64,000 bases of DNA from Aquimonas sp046318115. GTDB taxonomy: Bacteria; Pseudomonadota; Gammaproteobacteria; Xanthomonadales; Xanthomonadaceae. Of this stretch, positions 39,029 to 47,829 are shown one piece after another; the stretch's first letter is position 1; each line of letters opens with the position of its first letter. The notes beneath the pieces are model-generated. The model searched no databases. It worked only from the letters and a program-made list of their open reading frames with translations, and was not told where the DNA came from. The stretch spans positions 5,010-69,009 of the forward strand of contig JBKCVA010000021.1 of the NCBI GenBank assembly GCA_046318115.1. Direction: 5' to 3'. The translations under genes were made by a program, and so were the position numbers.

Positions 39029-40126
39029 CTACTCCACCCGCAAAGGCGCTTCCACGAGGCCCGAGTTCGATTCCCCGTTCCAGTAACGCAGGCGGTAGTT
39101 GCCCGGCTGCTCCGGCGCAACCAGGCTGACCTCATTGTTGGCGAAACCGCGATCCTGGTTGAGGCGCTGGCGACGCAGCACCTTGTCGCTCCCGGTCTCC
39201 ACGATCTGTACGTCATCGCGCACCGCTCCCGGCCCTTGCCAGCGCAGCGTGAAACGCTCGCCTGCACGGACGCTGGGCGGTGCGTCCAGGCTCACGGGAA
39301 TCGCGCGCACGGTCAACGGGCGTTCGACCAGAACGCGATCGTCGCTGCCGCTGTAGTAGCGCAGCACATAGCGGCCAGGTCCGATCGGCGCGGTGATGCT
39401 CGCTTGCTTGTCCGCATAGCTACGATCCTGATTGAGCCGCTGGCGACGGATGACGCGGCTGTCGGCCACAGAGGTGATCTGGAGGTCGTCGCGGCCAGCG
39501 CCTGGCCCCTGCCAGCGCACACGGAAGGGACGACCCATCTCGACCTCGGCAGGCGCATCGAGGCTCACCTGCGCCGCCACCACCTCGATCTCCCGCTCAG
39601 CCAGAATCTGCGCGTTCTCGCCGTTGTAATAGCGCAGCAGATAGCGCCCCGGCTCGTTGGGCGCCTGCAGGCTGACCTCGCGCTGCTCGAAACCGCGATC
39701 CTGGTTCAGACGCTGACGACGCATGACCTGCACGTCGTCGACCGTGGCGATCTGCACGTCGTCGCGACCTGCGCCCGGCCCCTGCCAGCGAACCACGAAG
39801 GTCGCACCGATCGGCACCTGTGCGGGCGCCTCCAGGCTGACCGCGGCTGCAACCAGCTCGATCGACTGTCTCGCCAGCACCCGCTGCAGCTCGCCATGCC
39901 AGTAGCGCAACTCGTAGCGCCCCGGCTCGGCCGCCATCACCAGGCGCGCGGTTCGCGCATCGAAGCCGCCGTCCTGATTGAGGCGCTGACTGCGCAGCAC
40001 GCGACCGGTGCCATCGGCAGCGCTCGGATCGAACAGCTGCAGGTCATCGCGCAGATCGCCCGGCCCCTGCCAGCGGACCTCGATCGTGCTGGCGATGGCC
40101 GCCTGGGCGGGCGCCTCAAGTGCGGC
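39029..40126 (-). repeat. Four tandem ~273-bp coding repeats
   Basis: The DNA encoding the four C-terminal units of the VWA protein. Strings such as CTGCCAGCG and the RQRLNQD codons recur at about 273-bp spacing (for example GGCCCCTGCCAGCG near 39233, 39506, 39779 and 40069). Units 2-4 are more alike than unit 1. Confidence 0.85.
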
Positions 40127-40777
40127 CTCGGGGATCGGCATGGGCGGTGGCAGCGGCGCTTCCACAAGAGTCTGCTGCAGGGCCGCCTGCAGCGCGGCCA
40201 CATCCGTGGCTTGAAGGTAGCGGCCGCCGGTGTTCTCGGCGAGGCAGGCTACCTGCCGGCCCTCCTGCTCGCTCAGGCCGAAGCCAACAACGTGCGCGGT
40301 GAAGTCGACGCCGCTGGCCGCCAATTCTTCTCCCAAGGCGCAGGGGTCGGAATCACAGGTTTCGACGCCATCGGTGATCAGCACCACGCGCGCGGCGCGC
40401 TCGGTGTGTCGAAGCGCCACCGCCGCACGGCGCACCGATTCGGTCAGCGGGGTCATGCCTTGGAACTTCAAGTCGCGCACGGCGGCGTTGATGGCGTCGG
40501 CGCTGCCAGCGGAAGGCGTCACCACGAGCTCGATGTCGCCGCAGTCGCCGCGCCGCCGGTGGCCGTAGGCGATGAGGCCGATCTCGGTCGAGGACGGCAG
40601 CGCAGCCAGGGCATCGGCAAGCGTCTCGCGCGCGATCTCCAGCTTGGGCCGGCCTTCGATCTGGCCCCACATCGAGCCCGAGGCATCCAGCACCACCAGG
40701 GTGGCCTCGTTGGCGCTTGCCACAGAGCTCAATCCGATCAGCAGTCCAGCGAGGGTGCGCCTCAGCGTGCGGCACAT
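39029..40777 (-). CDS. Secreted VWA-domain protein with four tandem C-terminal repeats
   Basis: 582 residues. Signal peptide (1-22), then a von Willebrand factor A domain (about 24-205) with an intact MIDAS start DASGS (31-35), the MTPLTES threonine loop and an ITDGVETC aspartate. After a proline linker come four tandem units of about 91 residues (218-310, 312-401, 403-492, 494-582), each with an A-P opening, RWQGPG-x3-DD, RRQRLNQD and PGRY-x-LRYY-x-GE, consistent with beta-sandwich modules. Start chosen at 40777 for the signal peptide and a GGGAGA upstream. The likely role is metal-dependent adhesion or protein binding at the surface or in the periplasm. Confidence 0.88.
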   Translation of the reverse strand: MCRTLRRTLAGLLIGLSSVASANEATLVVLDASGSMWGQIEGRPKLEIARETLADALAALPSSTEIGLIAYGHRRRGDCGDIELVVTPSAGSADAINAAVRDLKFQGMTPLTESVRRAAVALRHTERAARVVLITDGVETCDSDPCALGEELAASGVDFTAHVVGFGLSEQEGRQVACLAENTGGRYLQATDVAALQAALQQTLVEAPLPPPMPIPEAALEAPAQAAIASTIEVRWQGPGDLRDDLQLFDPSAADGTGRVLRSQRLNQDGGFDARTARLVMAAEPGRYELRYWHGELQRVLARQSIELVAAAVSLEAPAQVPIGATFVVRWQGPGAGRDDVQIATVDDVQVMRRQRLNQDRGFEQREVSLQAPNEPGRYLLRYYNGENAQILAEREIEVVAAQVSLDAPAEVEMGRPFRVRWQGPGAGRDDLQITSVADSRVIRRQRLNQDRSYADKQASITAPIGPGRYVLRYYSGSDDRVLVERPLTVRAIPVSLDAPPSVRAGERFTLRWQGPGAVRDDVQIVETGSDKVLRRQRLNQDRGFANNEVSLVAPEQPGNYRLRYWNGESNSGLVEAPLRVE

Positions 40778-40868
40778 TACATGCGTCTCCCATGGGTGCG
40801 GCAGCCAACATGGCCCGCCATGTCCGAGTACGGAAGACGCCGCGTCGGAAGGACATCGGCGTGGAGGC

Positions 40869-41114
40869 TCAATCGCCAACAGGCGCCGCCCACCAGAGCA
40901 CGAGCAGCCCACCCACTGCCAGCATCCAGATCAGCGCCCCCACCCAGATCGAGGCAGTGTCCGCCGGTTCACTCCGCGGCCGCAGGGATTTCAGGATCAC
41001 CCAGCCGGTGCCGCGGAAAGTGATGTTCACGACGACTTCGACAATCACCTCGATCACCCAGCGCACCGCACCTTTCAGCAGACCTTCGACCAGGGGTTCC
41101 AGCGGCATGGGCAA
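40869..41114 (-). CDS. Small membrane protein, hypothetical
   Basis: 81 residues (or 79 from the second Met). An amphipathic N-terminal part with VIEVIVEVVVNITF is followed by a basic loop and one clear transmembrane helix (IWVGALIWMLAVGGLLVLWW). No family recognised. It precedes the VWA gene on the same strand by about 90 bp and may belong to its transcription unit. Confidence 0.65.
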   Translation of the reverse strand: MPMPLEPLVEGLLKGAVRWVIEVIVEVVVNITFRGTGWVILKSLRPRSEPADTASIWVGALIWMLAVGGLLVLWWAAPVGD

Positions 41115-41219
41115 GCCTCCACTTTGCGCCGCACAGCGCCGCAGCCCTCCCTGCGATGCTGGAAGCCCAACGCAGTGACTCGGGCGGTTGTGAACGGCCC
41201 GCCGCTATACTCCGCGCCC

Positions 41220-42161
41220 ATGCCGGCCTCTGCCCCGACCCTGCTGCTGCTCAGCCTCGAGGCCGTGATCATTGCGGTCACCGAGGAGACGCCGCGCGTG
41301 CTGACCGTGCGGGAGTCAGGCGGCGAGGAGGCCCTGCCCTCCGGCCCGCTGGACGTGGCGAGGCACCTGACCATCGAGCGCGGCCTGCGCGACTGGGTCG
41401 AGCAGCAGACCGGGTTTCCACTGGGCTACGTCGAGCAGCTGTACACCTACGGCGACCGTGAGCGCGACCCCAGGGAGCGCGAGCTTGGAGCGCGCGTGGT
41501 CTCGACCGCCTACCTCGCCCTGGTGCGCGAGCAGCCACTGCCGCGCGAACTCACCGCTCAATGGTCCAACTGGTACGCCTATCTGCCTTGGGAAGACTGG
41601 CGCGGCGGCCGCCCGGCACTGATCGATCGCGACCTGAAGCCGCATCTCTACGCCTGGGCCGGCCGTGAAAAGCGACGGCGCGAACGCGCCGATCTGCTGT
41701 TCGGCTTCGACGATGGCCCCTGGGACCCGGAGCGCACGCTGGAGCGCTACGAACTCCTGTGGGAAGCCGGCGCAGTCGGCGAAGCACTGCGCGACCGCGG
41801 CGAGGGCGAACCCGCCCCCGGCTCCGGCCGCGTCATGGCGGCGGATCACCGGCGCATCCTCGCCACGGCACTGGGCCGCCTGCGCGGCAAGCTGAAGTAC
41901 CGACCGGTCGTGTTCGAGCTGCTGCCGCCAGAGTTCACACTGGGCCAGCTGCAGCGCGTGGTCGAGGCGCTGGCCGGGGCCCGCGTGCACAAGCAGAACT
42001 TCCGCCGGCTGATCGAAGCGGCCGGCCTGGTCGAAGGCACCGGCCGTCTCGACCACGGCACCGGCGGCCGTCCGGCCGAGCTGTTCCGCTTCCGCCACGA
42101 GGTGTTCCGCGAGCGTCCGGCGCCGGGGGTGTATTTCCCTGGAGCGTGGTGGGGGCGGTAG
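41220..42161 (+). CDS. NrtR/COG4111-type Nudix-related transcriptional regulator
   Basis: 313 residues. An N-terminal Nudix-like domain in which the catalytic box is degraded (RGLRDWVEQQTGF in place of REUXEEXGU) is followed by a C-terminal winged helix (KYRPVVFELLPPEFTLGQLQRVVE, KQNFRRLIEAAGLVEGTG) of the NrtR type. Such proteins sense ADP-ribose or related ligands and repress NAD metabolism genes. A TATACT at 41206-41211 only nine bases before the ATG suggests a leaderless transcript. No NAD biosynthesis gene is adjacent, so its targets lie elsewhere. Confidence 0.82.
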   Translation: MPASAPTLLLLSLEAVIIAVTEETPRVLTVRESGGEEALPSGPLDVARHLTIERGLRDWVEQQTGFPLGYVEQLYTYGDRERDPRERELGARVVSTAYLALVREQPLPRELTAQWSNWYAYLPWEDWRGGRPALIDRDLKPHLYAWAGREKRRRERADLLFGFDDGPWDPERTLERYELLWEAGAVGEALRDRGEGEPAPGSGRVMAADHRRILATALGRLRGKLKYRPVVFELLPPEFTLGQLQRVVEALAGARVHKQNFRRLIEAAGLVEGTGRLDHGTGGRPAELFRFRHEVFRERPAPGVYFPGAWWGR

Positions 42162-42446
42162 GACGATCCCTGCCCCGCGAGCCCGGCCTGCGCCGCGGGA
42201 GCACGCGCGACGGGGCGACGGAGGGCACCTGTCCAGTGGCGAGGCGAGCGCCCGCTTCAGGGGAGGCCGGAACCCATCCCATGTGAAGACGGAAAACATG
42301 GGCCGCGCGCAGCGCCAGCGCCCACCCGATGCACGCGTGACATCGATAACGGCAGCGAGCATCGAGCTCATGGCCGGCCAGGGCCAGCCGGCTCGCTCGC
42401 GGCTGCCGTCCACTAAACTACGCGCCCTTTCGCGGATACCCCTTCC

Positions 42447-43199
42447 ATGTCCGAACTCGAATCGCGCGCGCTGGCCAAGACCTGGTTCTACCCTTTCAAG
42501 CTGCCCTCGGGGGCGATGACGCCGACCTATGACGGCGGCGCGCTGGATGCGATCCACCACACCCGCTCGCAGATGCTCGATGCGCTGATCGCGCGGGAGT
42601 TCGCTGGCGACCGCTCGCACTTGAGTTCGGTGGATCTTGCTTGCCACCAGGGCTGGTTCTCGGTGCAGCTGGCGCAGGCCGGCTTCGGCAAGGTGTTGAG
42701 CGTGGACGCCCGCGATGAGCACGTCGCCGACTCGCGCCTCATCCGCGATGCGCTGGGCCTGCCGCAGATCAACGTGATCCAGAGCGACGTGCACGCGCTC
42801 GACACCGCCGCGCTCGGTGTGCACGACCTGGTGCTCTGCTTCGGCCTGATCTACCACTTGGAGAATCCGGTCGGCGCGCTGCGCGTAGCGCGCGCGCTAA
42901 CGAAGAAGGTCTGCGTGATCGAGACCCAGGTCGTGCCCGGATTGACTGGCTGGGTCGACTACGGCAGCTACCGCTTCGTTCGGCCGCTGAAGGGCAGCTT
43001 CGGCATCATCGACGAGACCGAAGAGACCCACGGCCCCGAGGCCAGCACCACCGGCATCTGTCTTGTGCCCAGCACCGAGGCGCTGGTGTGGATCCTGCAG
43101 CGCATCGGCTTCTCGCGTGTCGAAGTGCTACCGGTGCCCGAGGACGGCTACGAGCAACTGGTGCACCGCAAGCGGGTGATGGTCGCGGCCTGGGTTTGA
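42447..43199 (+). CDS. Class I SAM-dependent methyltransferase
   Basis: 250 residues. The Rossmann-like core shows motif I VDLACHQGWFSVQLAQAG, acidic motif II VLSVDAR and the post-motif FGLIYHLENPVGALRVARAL, which resembles CmoB/DUF1698-type and O-methyltransferase groups. No membrane segment. The N-terminal WFYPFKLPSG may bind the substrate. Substrate not inferable. Transcribed alone from a 285-bp spacer. Confidence 0.82.
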   Translation: MSELESRALAKTWFYPFKLPSGAMTPTYDGGALDAIHHTRSQMLDALIAREFAGDRSHLSSVDLACHQGWFSVQLAQAGFGKVLSVDARDEHVADSRLIRDALGLPQINVIQSDVHALDTAALGVHDLVLCFGLIYHLENPVGALRVARALTKKVCVIETQVVPGLTGWVDYGSYRFVRPLKGSFGIIDETEETHGPEASTTGICLVPSTEALVWILQRIGFSRVEVLPVPEDGYEQLVHRKRVMVAAWV

Positions 43200-43248
43200 G
43201 GGCACCGGGGCCGGGCGCATCGCCTGCGCCCGGCCCTGCCGGCGTCGC

Positions 43249-44562
43249 TCAGCGCTGGCGATACTTCTCGTACAGGCGCGTGTGCCGGCTGCTGAGGTCC
43301 ACCTCGCGACCACGGATCCATGCACGCTCGACATGGGTGCGCGCCTCCAGCGGGTCGCCGTCGGCAATCACCAGGGTCGCGAGCTTGCCAGCATCGAGTG
43401 AGCCGACCTGGTCGGCGACGCCCAGGATCTCGGCGGGGCTCAGGGTGATCGCACGCAGGGCGTCCTCGAAGCTCAGGCCGTAGGCCACCGCGCTGGCTGC
43501 CTGGTACGGCAGGTTGCGCAGATTGCTGGTGTCGAAGCTGTCGCCGGGCGAAGCGATGGCGAAGCGCACGCCAGCGGCCTTGAGCTTCGCGGCCTGCGCA
43601 TAGATCGCATCGACCGCATCGAAGCGGCGCTGTGGCAGCACATGGGTGCCGCCGAGGATGACCGGCACCTCCTGCGCGCGCAGGCGATCCGCCAGGCGCC
43701 AGGCCTCCGCGCCGCCGACCAGCACGGCGCGAAGCTTGAACTCGGCGGCGAAGTCCAGCGCCGCGCCGATTGAAACCGCATCATCGGCGTGCAGGAACAC
43801 CGCCTGCTCGCGCTTCAGCGCCGGCTGCATGGCCGCCAGACGCAGATCCGGTACGGCGACCGTGCCAGCCTGCTCGGCCAAGCCATAAGCACGGGCCTGC
43901 TCGAAGGCACGGCGCAGACCGCGCTGCTTCTCGGTCACCGCCTTCTTCGCAGCTTCGGCCACCTCGGCCGGCAGCCAGGGCGGCACTTCACCGCTGGGCC
44001 AGACCACATGCAGGCCGATCGGCGCCTTCAGCGTCAGCTCTTCCCAGGTCCAGCCATCGAGCTGGATCAAGGCCGAGGTGCCGGTGATGACACTGCTGGC
44101 GCTGGCCTGCGGCGCACTCAGCGCCAGCAGCACGCCGTTGGCACGGGTCACCGGAATCAACTCGCTCTCCGGATTGATCGCGACTTCGGCGCGCACGTTG
44201 GCCGCGTTCAGGCCGACCTCGGCCATGTCGTTGGTGGCGCGCACCGCACCAATCTCGGTGAGGCCCAGCACGCTATGGGCGGCGATCAGGCCGGGGTAGA
44301 CCTGCTTGCCGACGGCATCGATGCGGTCTGCACCATCGAGGGAGACCTCGCTGCCGCCGACGGCGACGATGCGCTCGCCTTCGATGCGCACGCGGCCGCT
44401 TTCAATGCGGTCACCACTGACAGTGTGGACGGTGCCGCCGTCGATCACGATCGGCCGCTCGGCCGGACGCGCCGGCGGGCCGGGCTGGGCGAAGGCGGGA
44501 GCGAGCCCCAGCGACAGCAGGGCCGCGGCGCCAAACAGTCGGGACTTAGTGGACATGGTCAT
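43249..44562 (-). CDS. Secreted amidohydrolase-family protein, degenerate active site
   Basis: 437 residues with a signal peptide (about 1-25, ending AFAQ). The fold matches imidazolonepropionase-like amidohydrolases: N-terminal beta sandwich (VIDGGTVHTVSGDRIESGRVRIEG), barrel and a C-terminal LVIADGDPLEART return. The usual H-x-H after the first strand is replaced (YPGLIAAHSVLG), so only one of the two metal histidines is present. The start overlaps the preceding amidohydrolase gene by 17 bp. Paralogous to the first half of that gene. Confidence 0.85.
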   Translation of the reverse strand: MTMSTKSRLFGAAALLSLGLAPAFAQPGPPARPAERPIVIDGGTVHTVSGDRIESGRVRIEGERIVAVGGSEVSLDGADRIDAVGKQVYPGLIAAHSVLGLTEIGAVRATNDMAEVGLNAANVRAEVAINPESELIPVTRANGVLLALSAPQASASSVITGTSALIQLDGWTWEELTLKAPIGLHVVWPSGEVPPWLPAEVAEAAKKAVTEKQRGLRRAFEQARAYGLAEQAGTVAVPDLRLAAMQPALKREQAVFLHADDAVSIGAALDFAAEFKLRAVLVGGAEAWRLADRLRAQEVPVILGGTHVLPQRRFDAVDAIYAQAAKLKAAGVRFAIASPGDSFDTSNLRNLPYQAASAVAYGLSFEDALRAITLSPAEILGVADQVGSLDAGKLATLVIADGDPLEARTHVERAWIRGREVDLSSRHTRLYEKYRQR

Positions 44563-47500
44563 TGATCCCGCAGCTGTTGAGGTCGGTGCCGTCGTGATAG
44601 AGCCCGCGCAGGGCGCCGAAATGGGCCAGCCAGCGCACGTCGCTCTGGACCAGCCGCAGCAGCGCCGGATCGATGCGCACGGGCTTGGCCTCCTCTGCCT
44701 TTGTGTCCGCCGTCATCGATTGGGACTTGCGCCGATCGGCAGCGGCCAGCGCCAGCAGACGCTCGCGCTCAGCCAGAATCTGCGCCTGCAGCTGCGCATC
44801 CTCGCTGCGGTCGAAGTAGCGGCGGCCATCGATCCAGGTCGTCTCGGCGCGCGCATAGTTCGACAGCGGATGCGCGCTCCACAGCACCAGATCGGCATCA
44901 AGACCAGGCTTGATCGCACCGACGCGGTCGGCGATGCCGAGCTGGATTGCCGGGTTCAGCGTCACCAGCTTCCAGGCCTCCTCATCGCTCAGGCCGCCGT
45001 GGCGCAGGGCCTTGGCCGCCTCCATGTTGAGGCGCCGGGCCATCTCATCGCTATCGGAGTTGAACGAGCTCACCACGCCAGCGCGGGTCATCAGCGCGCC
45101 GTTGTGCGGGATGCCGTCGATGACCTCCATCTTGAAGGCCCACCAGTCGGCGAAGGTCGAGGCACCGGCGCCGATCTCCGCAATCTCGCGGGCCACCTTG
45201 TAGCCCTCCAGCACGTGCTGGAAGCTTGAGACCTTGAAGCCGAACTCCTGCGACAGACGCACAAACATCAGGATCTCGTCCTGCCGGTAGGAGTGGATGT
45301 GCACGAGGCGCTCGCCGCGCAGGATCTCGACCAGGGCTTCGAGGCGCAGGTCGCGGCGCACGGGCTCGCCCCGCTCCAGCGCAGCCGCGTACGCGCGAGC
45401 GGCCAGGAAGTGGTCGCGCATGATCTGCTCCACGCCCATCCGCGTCTGCGGATAGCGCACGGTCATGCTCTCGCCCCAGTTCGACTGTTTGACGTTCTCA
45501 CCCAGCGCGAACTTCACCCCCGTAGGCGCGCCCTCGAACACCAGGCCAGCGGCATCCGCGCCCCAGCGCAGCTTGATCACAGCGTTCTGCCCGCCCATGG
45601 GATTGGCCGAGCCGTGCAGCAGGTTGACAGAAGTCACGCCGCCCGAGAGCTGGCGATACAGATTGATGTCGGTGGGGTCGAGCACATCGCCAACCCGCAC
45701 TTCGGTGGTCACGGCATGCGAAGGCTCGTTGACGTTGCGGGCGATCGCGGTGTGCGAATGCGCGTCAACGATGCCCGCGGTCAGATGCCGGCCTTCGGCT
45801 TCGATCACCTGCGCAGCGCGACCGGCGCTCAGGCCCTGCCCGACCTCGACGATGCGCCCGCGTCGCACCCGCACATCGGCCCCTTCGAGCACACCCTGTT
45901 CGGTGTTGGTCCAAACCGTGGCGCCGCGGATCAGCAGTTCCTCGGCCTGCGGCGGCAGCGCCGCGCGGGCGTACTCACCGGCCGGGTAGCCGCTGTGGGC
46001 CGGGATCGCGCGCGGCGGCTCGGCGGGTTTGGCGTCCTTGTCTGGCTCTGCCGAGGCCGCGCTGCTGGTGCCGGAAAAGCCGTAGCGGCGTCCGTCGACC
46101 GTCTCCGCGAAGCCCTCCACCGCGCCAGCCTCGCCGATCACGAAGTCGACCCGCGCGGTGCGTGCCGGCCAGCCGGCGGGGCTGGATTCTGGCAGTGCCA
46201 CCCAGCGACCATCGAGCTGCTTCAGTTTCAATCGGGACTCACCCAGACTGAACTCGCGACTGTCGCCGCTGCCGCTCAGCGACCAGGTCTCGCTGCGGCC
46301 ATCGGCATGCCACCGCAGACTCAACGAATCGCCCGGCAGTCGCGGAGTGATCGCTGCGAGCTCGAAGCGTTCCCCCTCAACCCAGACTTCGTAGAGCTTG
46401 GCCTTGTCCTCACGGAACAGGCCGGCATCGGCGATCACGAGGTTGGCGAGCTGGCCGGGGGCCACGCGGCCCAGGCGGTCGCCGGACTTCAGCAATTCGG
46501 CCGGGGTCACCGTGAGCGCGCGCAGCGCGGCGTCCTCGGAGAGCCCGGCGGCCACCGCACGACGGAGGGCCGGCCAGAACTGTTTGGCCGGCTCCTTCAG
46601 GCCGCGGGTCGACAGCGCAAACGGCAGACCCGCTTCGGCAACGCGCGCGGCATTGGCTGGCGCCTGCTCCCAGTGTTGAAGATCCGCCAGCGCTGTCTGC
46701 AGGGCCACGCCGGTTTGCTCGACGGCCGGCGCTTCGGGAAAGTTAAGCGGCAGCACCAGCGGGCGATTCCAGGCCTTGAGCTGGGGCAGCAGGCGGTACT
46801 CATGGCCAGTGCCCACCAGCACGCCGTCGAGCTTGAACTCGGCGGCGATCGCTTGGAATCGACCTGCATCAAGCTCGTCGTCCATCAGCAGGAAGACGCG
46901 CTGCTGACCCGCCAGCACCGGCGCCAGCGCTTCCAGACTCTGGCTGTGCTGCAGGCGGGCATCGGTAGTTGCCCGTCGCGAAGGCGCGGACTGCGTGCTG
47001 GCGTACCAACGCGCATCGAAGAGGCTCTGTCGAATCAAGGCAATGCTGCCCATCAGCGAGCCGGGATAGTCCGAGCCGAACTGGAAGTCGAAACCGAACA
47101 CCTGCGACACGCTTGGCGCCAGGATGGCGTCTCGGCGCGGCCCGCTATCGATCAGGCTGATCAGCGCGCCCTGTCCGGCCAGGATGCCCGCCTGTGGTGC
47201 GGTGTGGGCGGCGGTAAAGCCAAGCTCTCGCAGCGGCTTGGCATCGGCGGGTTTGTAGTCAAGCACGCGGGCAGCCGAGCGCTCGGGCTGGGCGCGCCGA
47301 TTCCAGTGCGGAGTGCCCGGCTGGCTCGCCTGCTGATCGTGCGGCGGCGCGTGACCGGGCTGTCCGCCCTTGATCCCCCCGCGCTGGTGATCAGCTGGCA
47401 GCCCGAGCGTGCTGATGGGCTCGACAAAACCAGCAAACACCGTAGCGCCTGCAAGATCGCGGACCTCGTAGCCGGCGGGGACACGCAAGCCTGAACCCAC

Positions 47501-47719
47501 CGACTCGATGCGGCCGTCGCTCAGCAGGACAGTGGCGTTCTCGATGACGCGACCCGGCTCGGGCACCACGCGCGCATTGGTGAGGGCAATGCTGCGCGTC
47601 GGCCGATCGGCCACGCCCTCGCTGGGGAGCGTGCGCTGTTGGGCGGCCGCGACAGCGGCGACCAGAGGCAGCACGAAAAGACTGGTCCGGGCCAACCACC
47701 GAACTTCTGATCTGGACAT
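44546..47719 (-). CDS. Large secreted protein with two amidohydrolase modules
   Basis: 1057 residues from 47719, chosen for GGGGAA upstream and a signal peptide ending VAAAQ. Module 1 (about 40-470) lacks the metal histidines (FAGFVEPISTLGLP). A linker with its own beta domain (about 470-605) leads to module 2 (about 610-1000), which keeps the intact GIVDAHSHTA and later His/Asp motifs (LVHIHSYRQDE, SFQHVLEG, SSFNSDSDE). It therefore has one probably active and one structural barrel. The downstream overlapping gene supplies a third related module. The family includes periplasmic dipeptidase or amidase-like proteins; the substrate is unknown. Confidence 0.87.
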   Translation of the reverse strand: MSRSEVRWLARTSLFVLPLVAAVAAAQQRTLPSEGVADRPTRSIALTNARVVPEPGRVIENATVLLSDGRIESVGSGLRVPAGYEVRDLAGATVFAGFVEPISTLGLPADHQRGGIKGGQPGHAPPHDQQASQPGTPHWNRRAQPERSAARVLDYKPADAKPLRELGFTAAHTAPQAGILAGQGALISLIDSGPRRDAILAPSVSQVFGFDFQFGSDYPGSLMGSIALIRQSLFDARWYASTQSAPSRRATTDARLQHSQSLEALAPVLAGQQRVFLLMDDELDAGRFQAIAAEFKLDGVLVGTGHEYRLLPQLKAWNRPLVLPLNFPEAPAVEQTGVALQTALADLQHWEQAPANAARVAEAGLPFALSTRGLKEPAKQFWPALRRAVAAGLSEDAALRALTVTPAELLKSGDRLGRVAPGQLANLVIADAGLFREDKAKLYEVWVEGERFELAAITPRLPGDSLSLRWHADGRSETWSLSGSGDSREFSLGESRLKLKQLDGRWVALPESSPAGWPARTARVDFVIGEAGAVEGFAETVDGRRYGFSGTSSAASAEPDKDAKPAEPPRAIPAHSGYPAGEYARAALPPQAEELLIRGATVWTNTEQGVLEGADVRVRRGRIVEVGQGLSAGRAAQVIEAEGRHLTAGIVDAHSHTAIARNVNEPSHAVTTEVRVGDVLDPTDINLYRQLSGGVTSVNLLHGSANPMGGQNAVIKLRWGADAAGLVFEGAPTGVKFALGENVKQSNWGESMTVRYPQTRMGVEQIMRDHFLAARAYAAALERGEPVRRDLRLEALVEILRGERLVHIHSYRQDEILMFVRLSQEFGFKVSSFQHVLEGYKVAREIAEIGAGASTFADWWAFKMEVIDGIPHNGALMTRAGVVSSFNSDSDEMARRLNMEAAKALRHGGLSDEEAWKLVTLNPAIQLGIADRVGAIKPGLDADLVLWSAHPLSNYARAETTWIDGRRYFDRSEDAQLQAQILAERERLLALAAADRRKSQSMTADTKAEEAKPVRIDPALLRLVQSDVRWLAHFGALRGLYHDGTDLNSCGINDHVH

Positions 47720-47829
47720 TCGATTCCCCATGGGCCCAACCTGGGCCATGGGGCGACGGTAGTGGCGGGCGCCGTTTCCAGCGCCGCCCAGAAGTCACGC
47801 GCGGGTCGGATGCACCCGTGTGCTTCCGA

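Noticed and set aside
38027..41023. A 998-codon open frame on the plus strand
   Set aside because: It is antisense to dusA and the VWA gene, which are clearly real. High GC keeps such frames open, and the translation has no recognisable domain or start signal.
42277..42302. Dyad CCCATGT ... ACATGGG after the NrtR-like gene as a terminator
   Set aside because: A seven-pair stem with an 11-base loop and no T-run; too weak to call.
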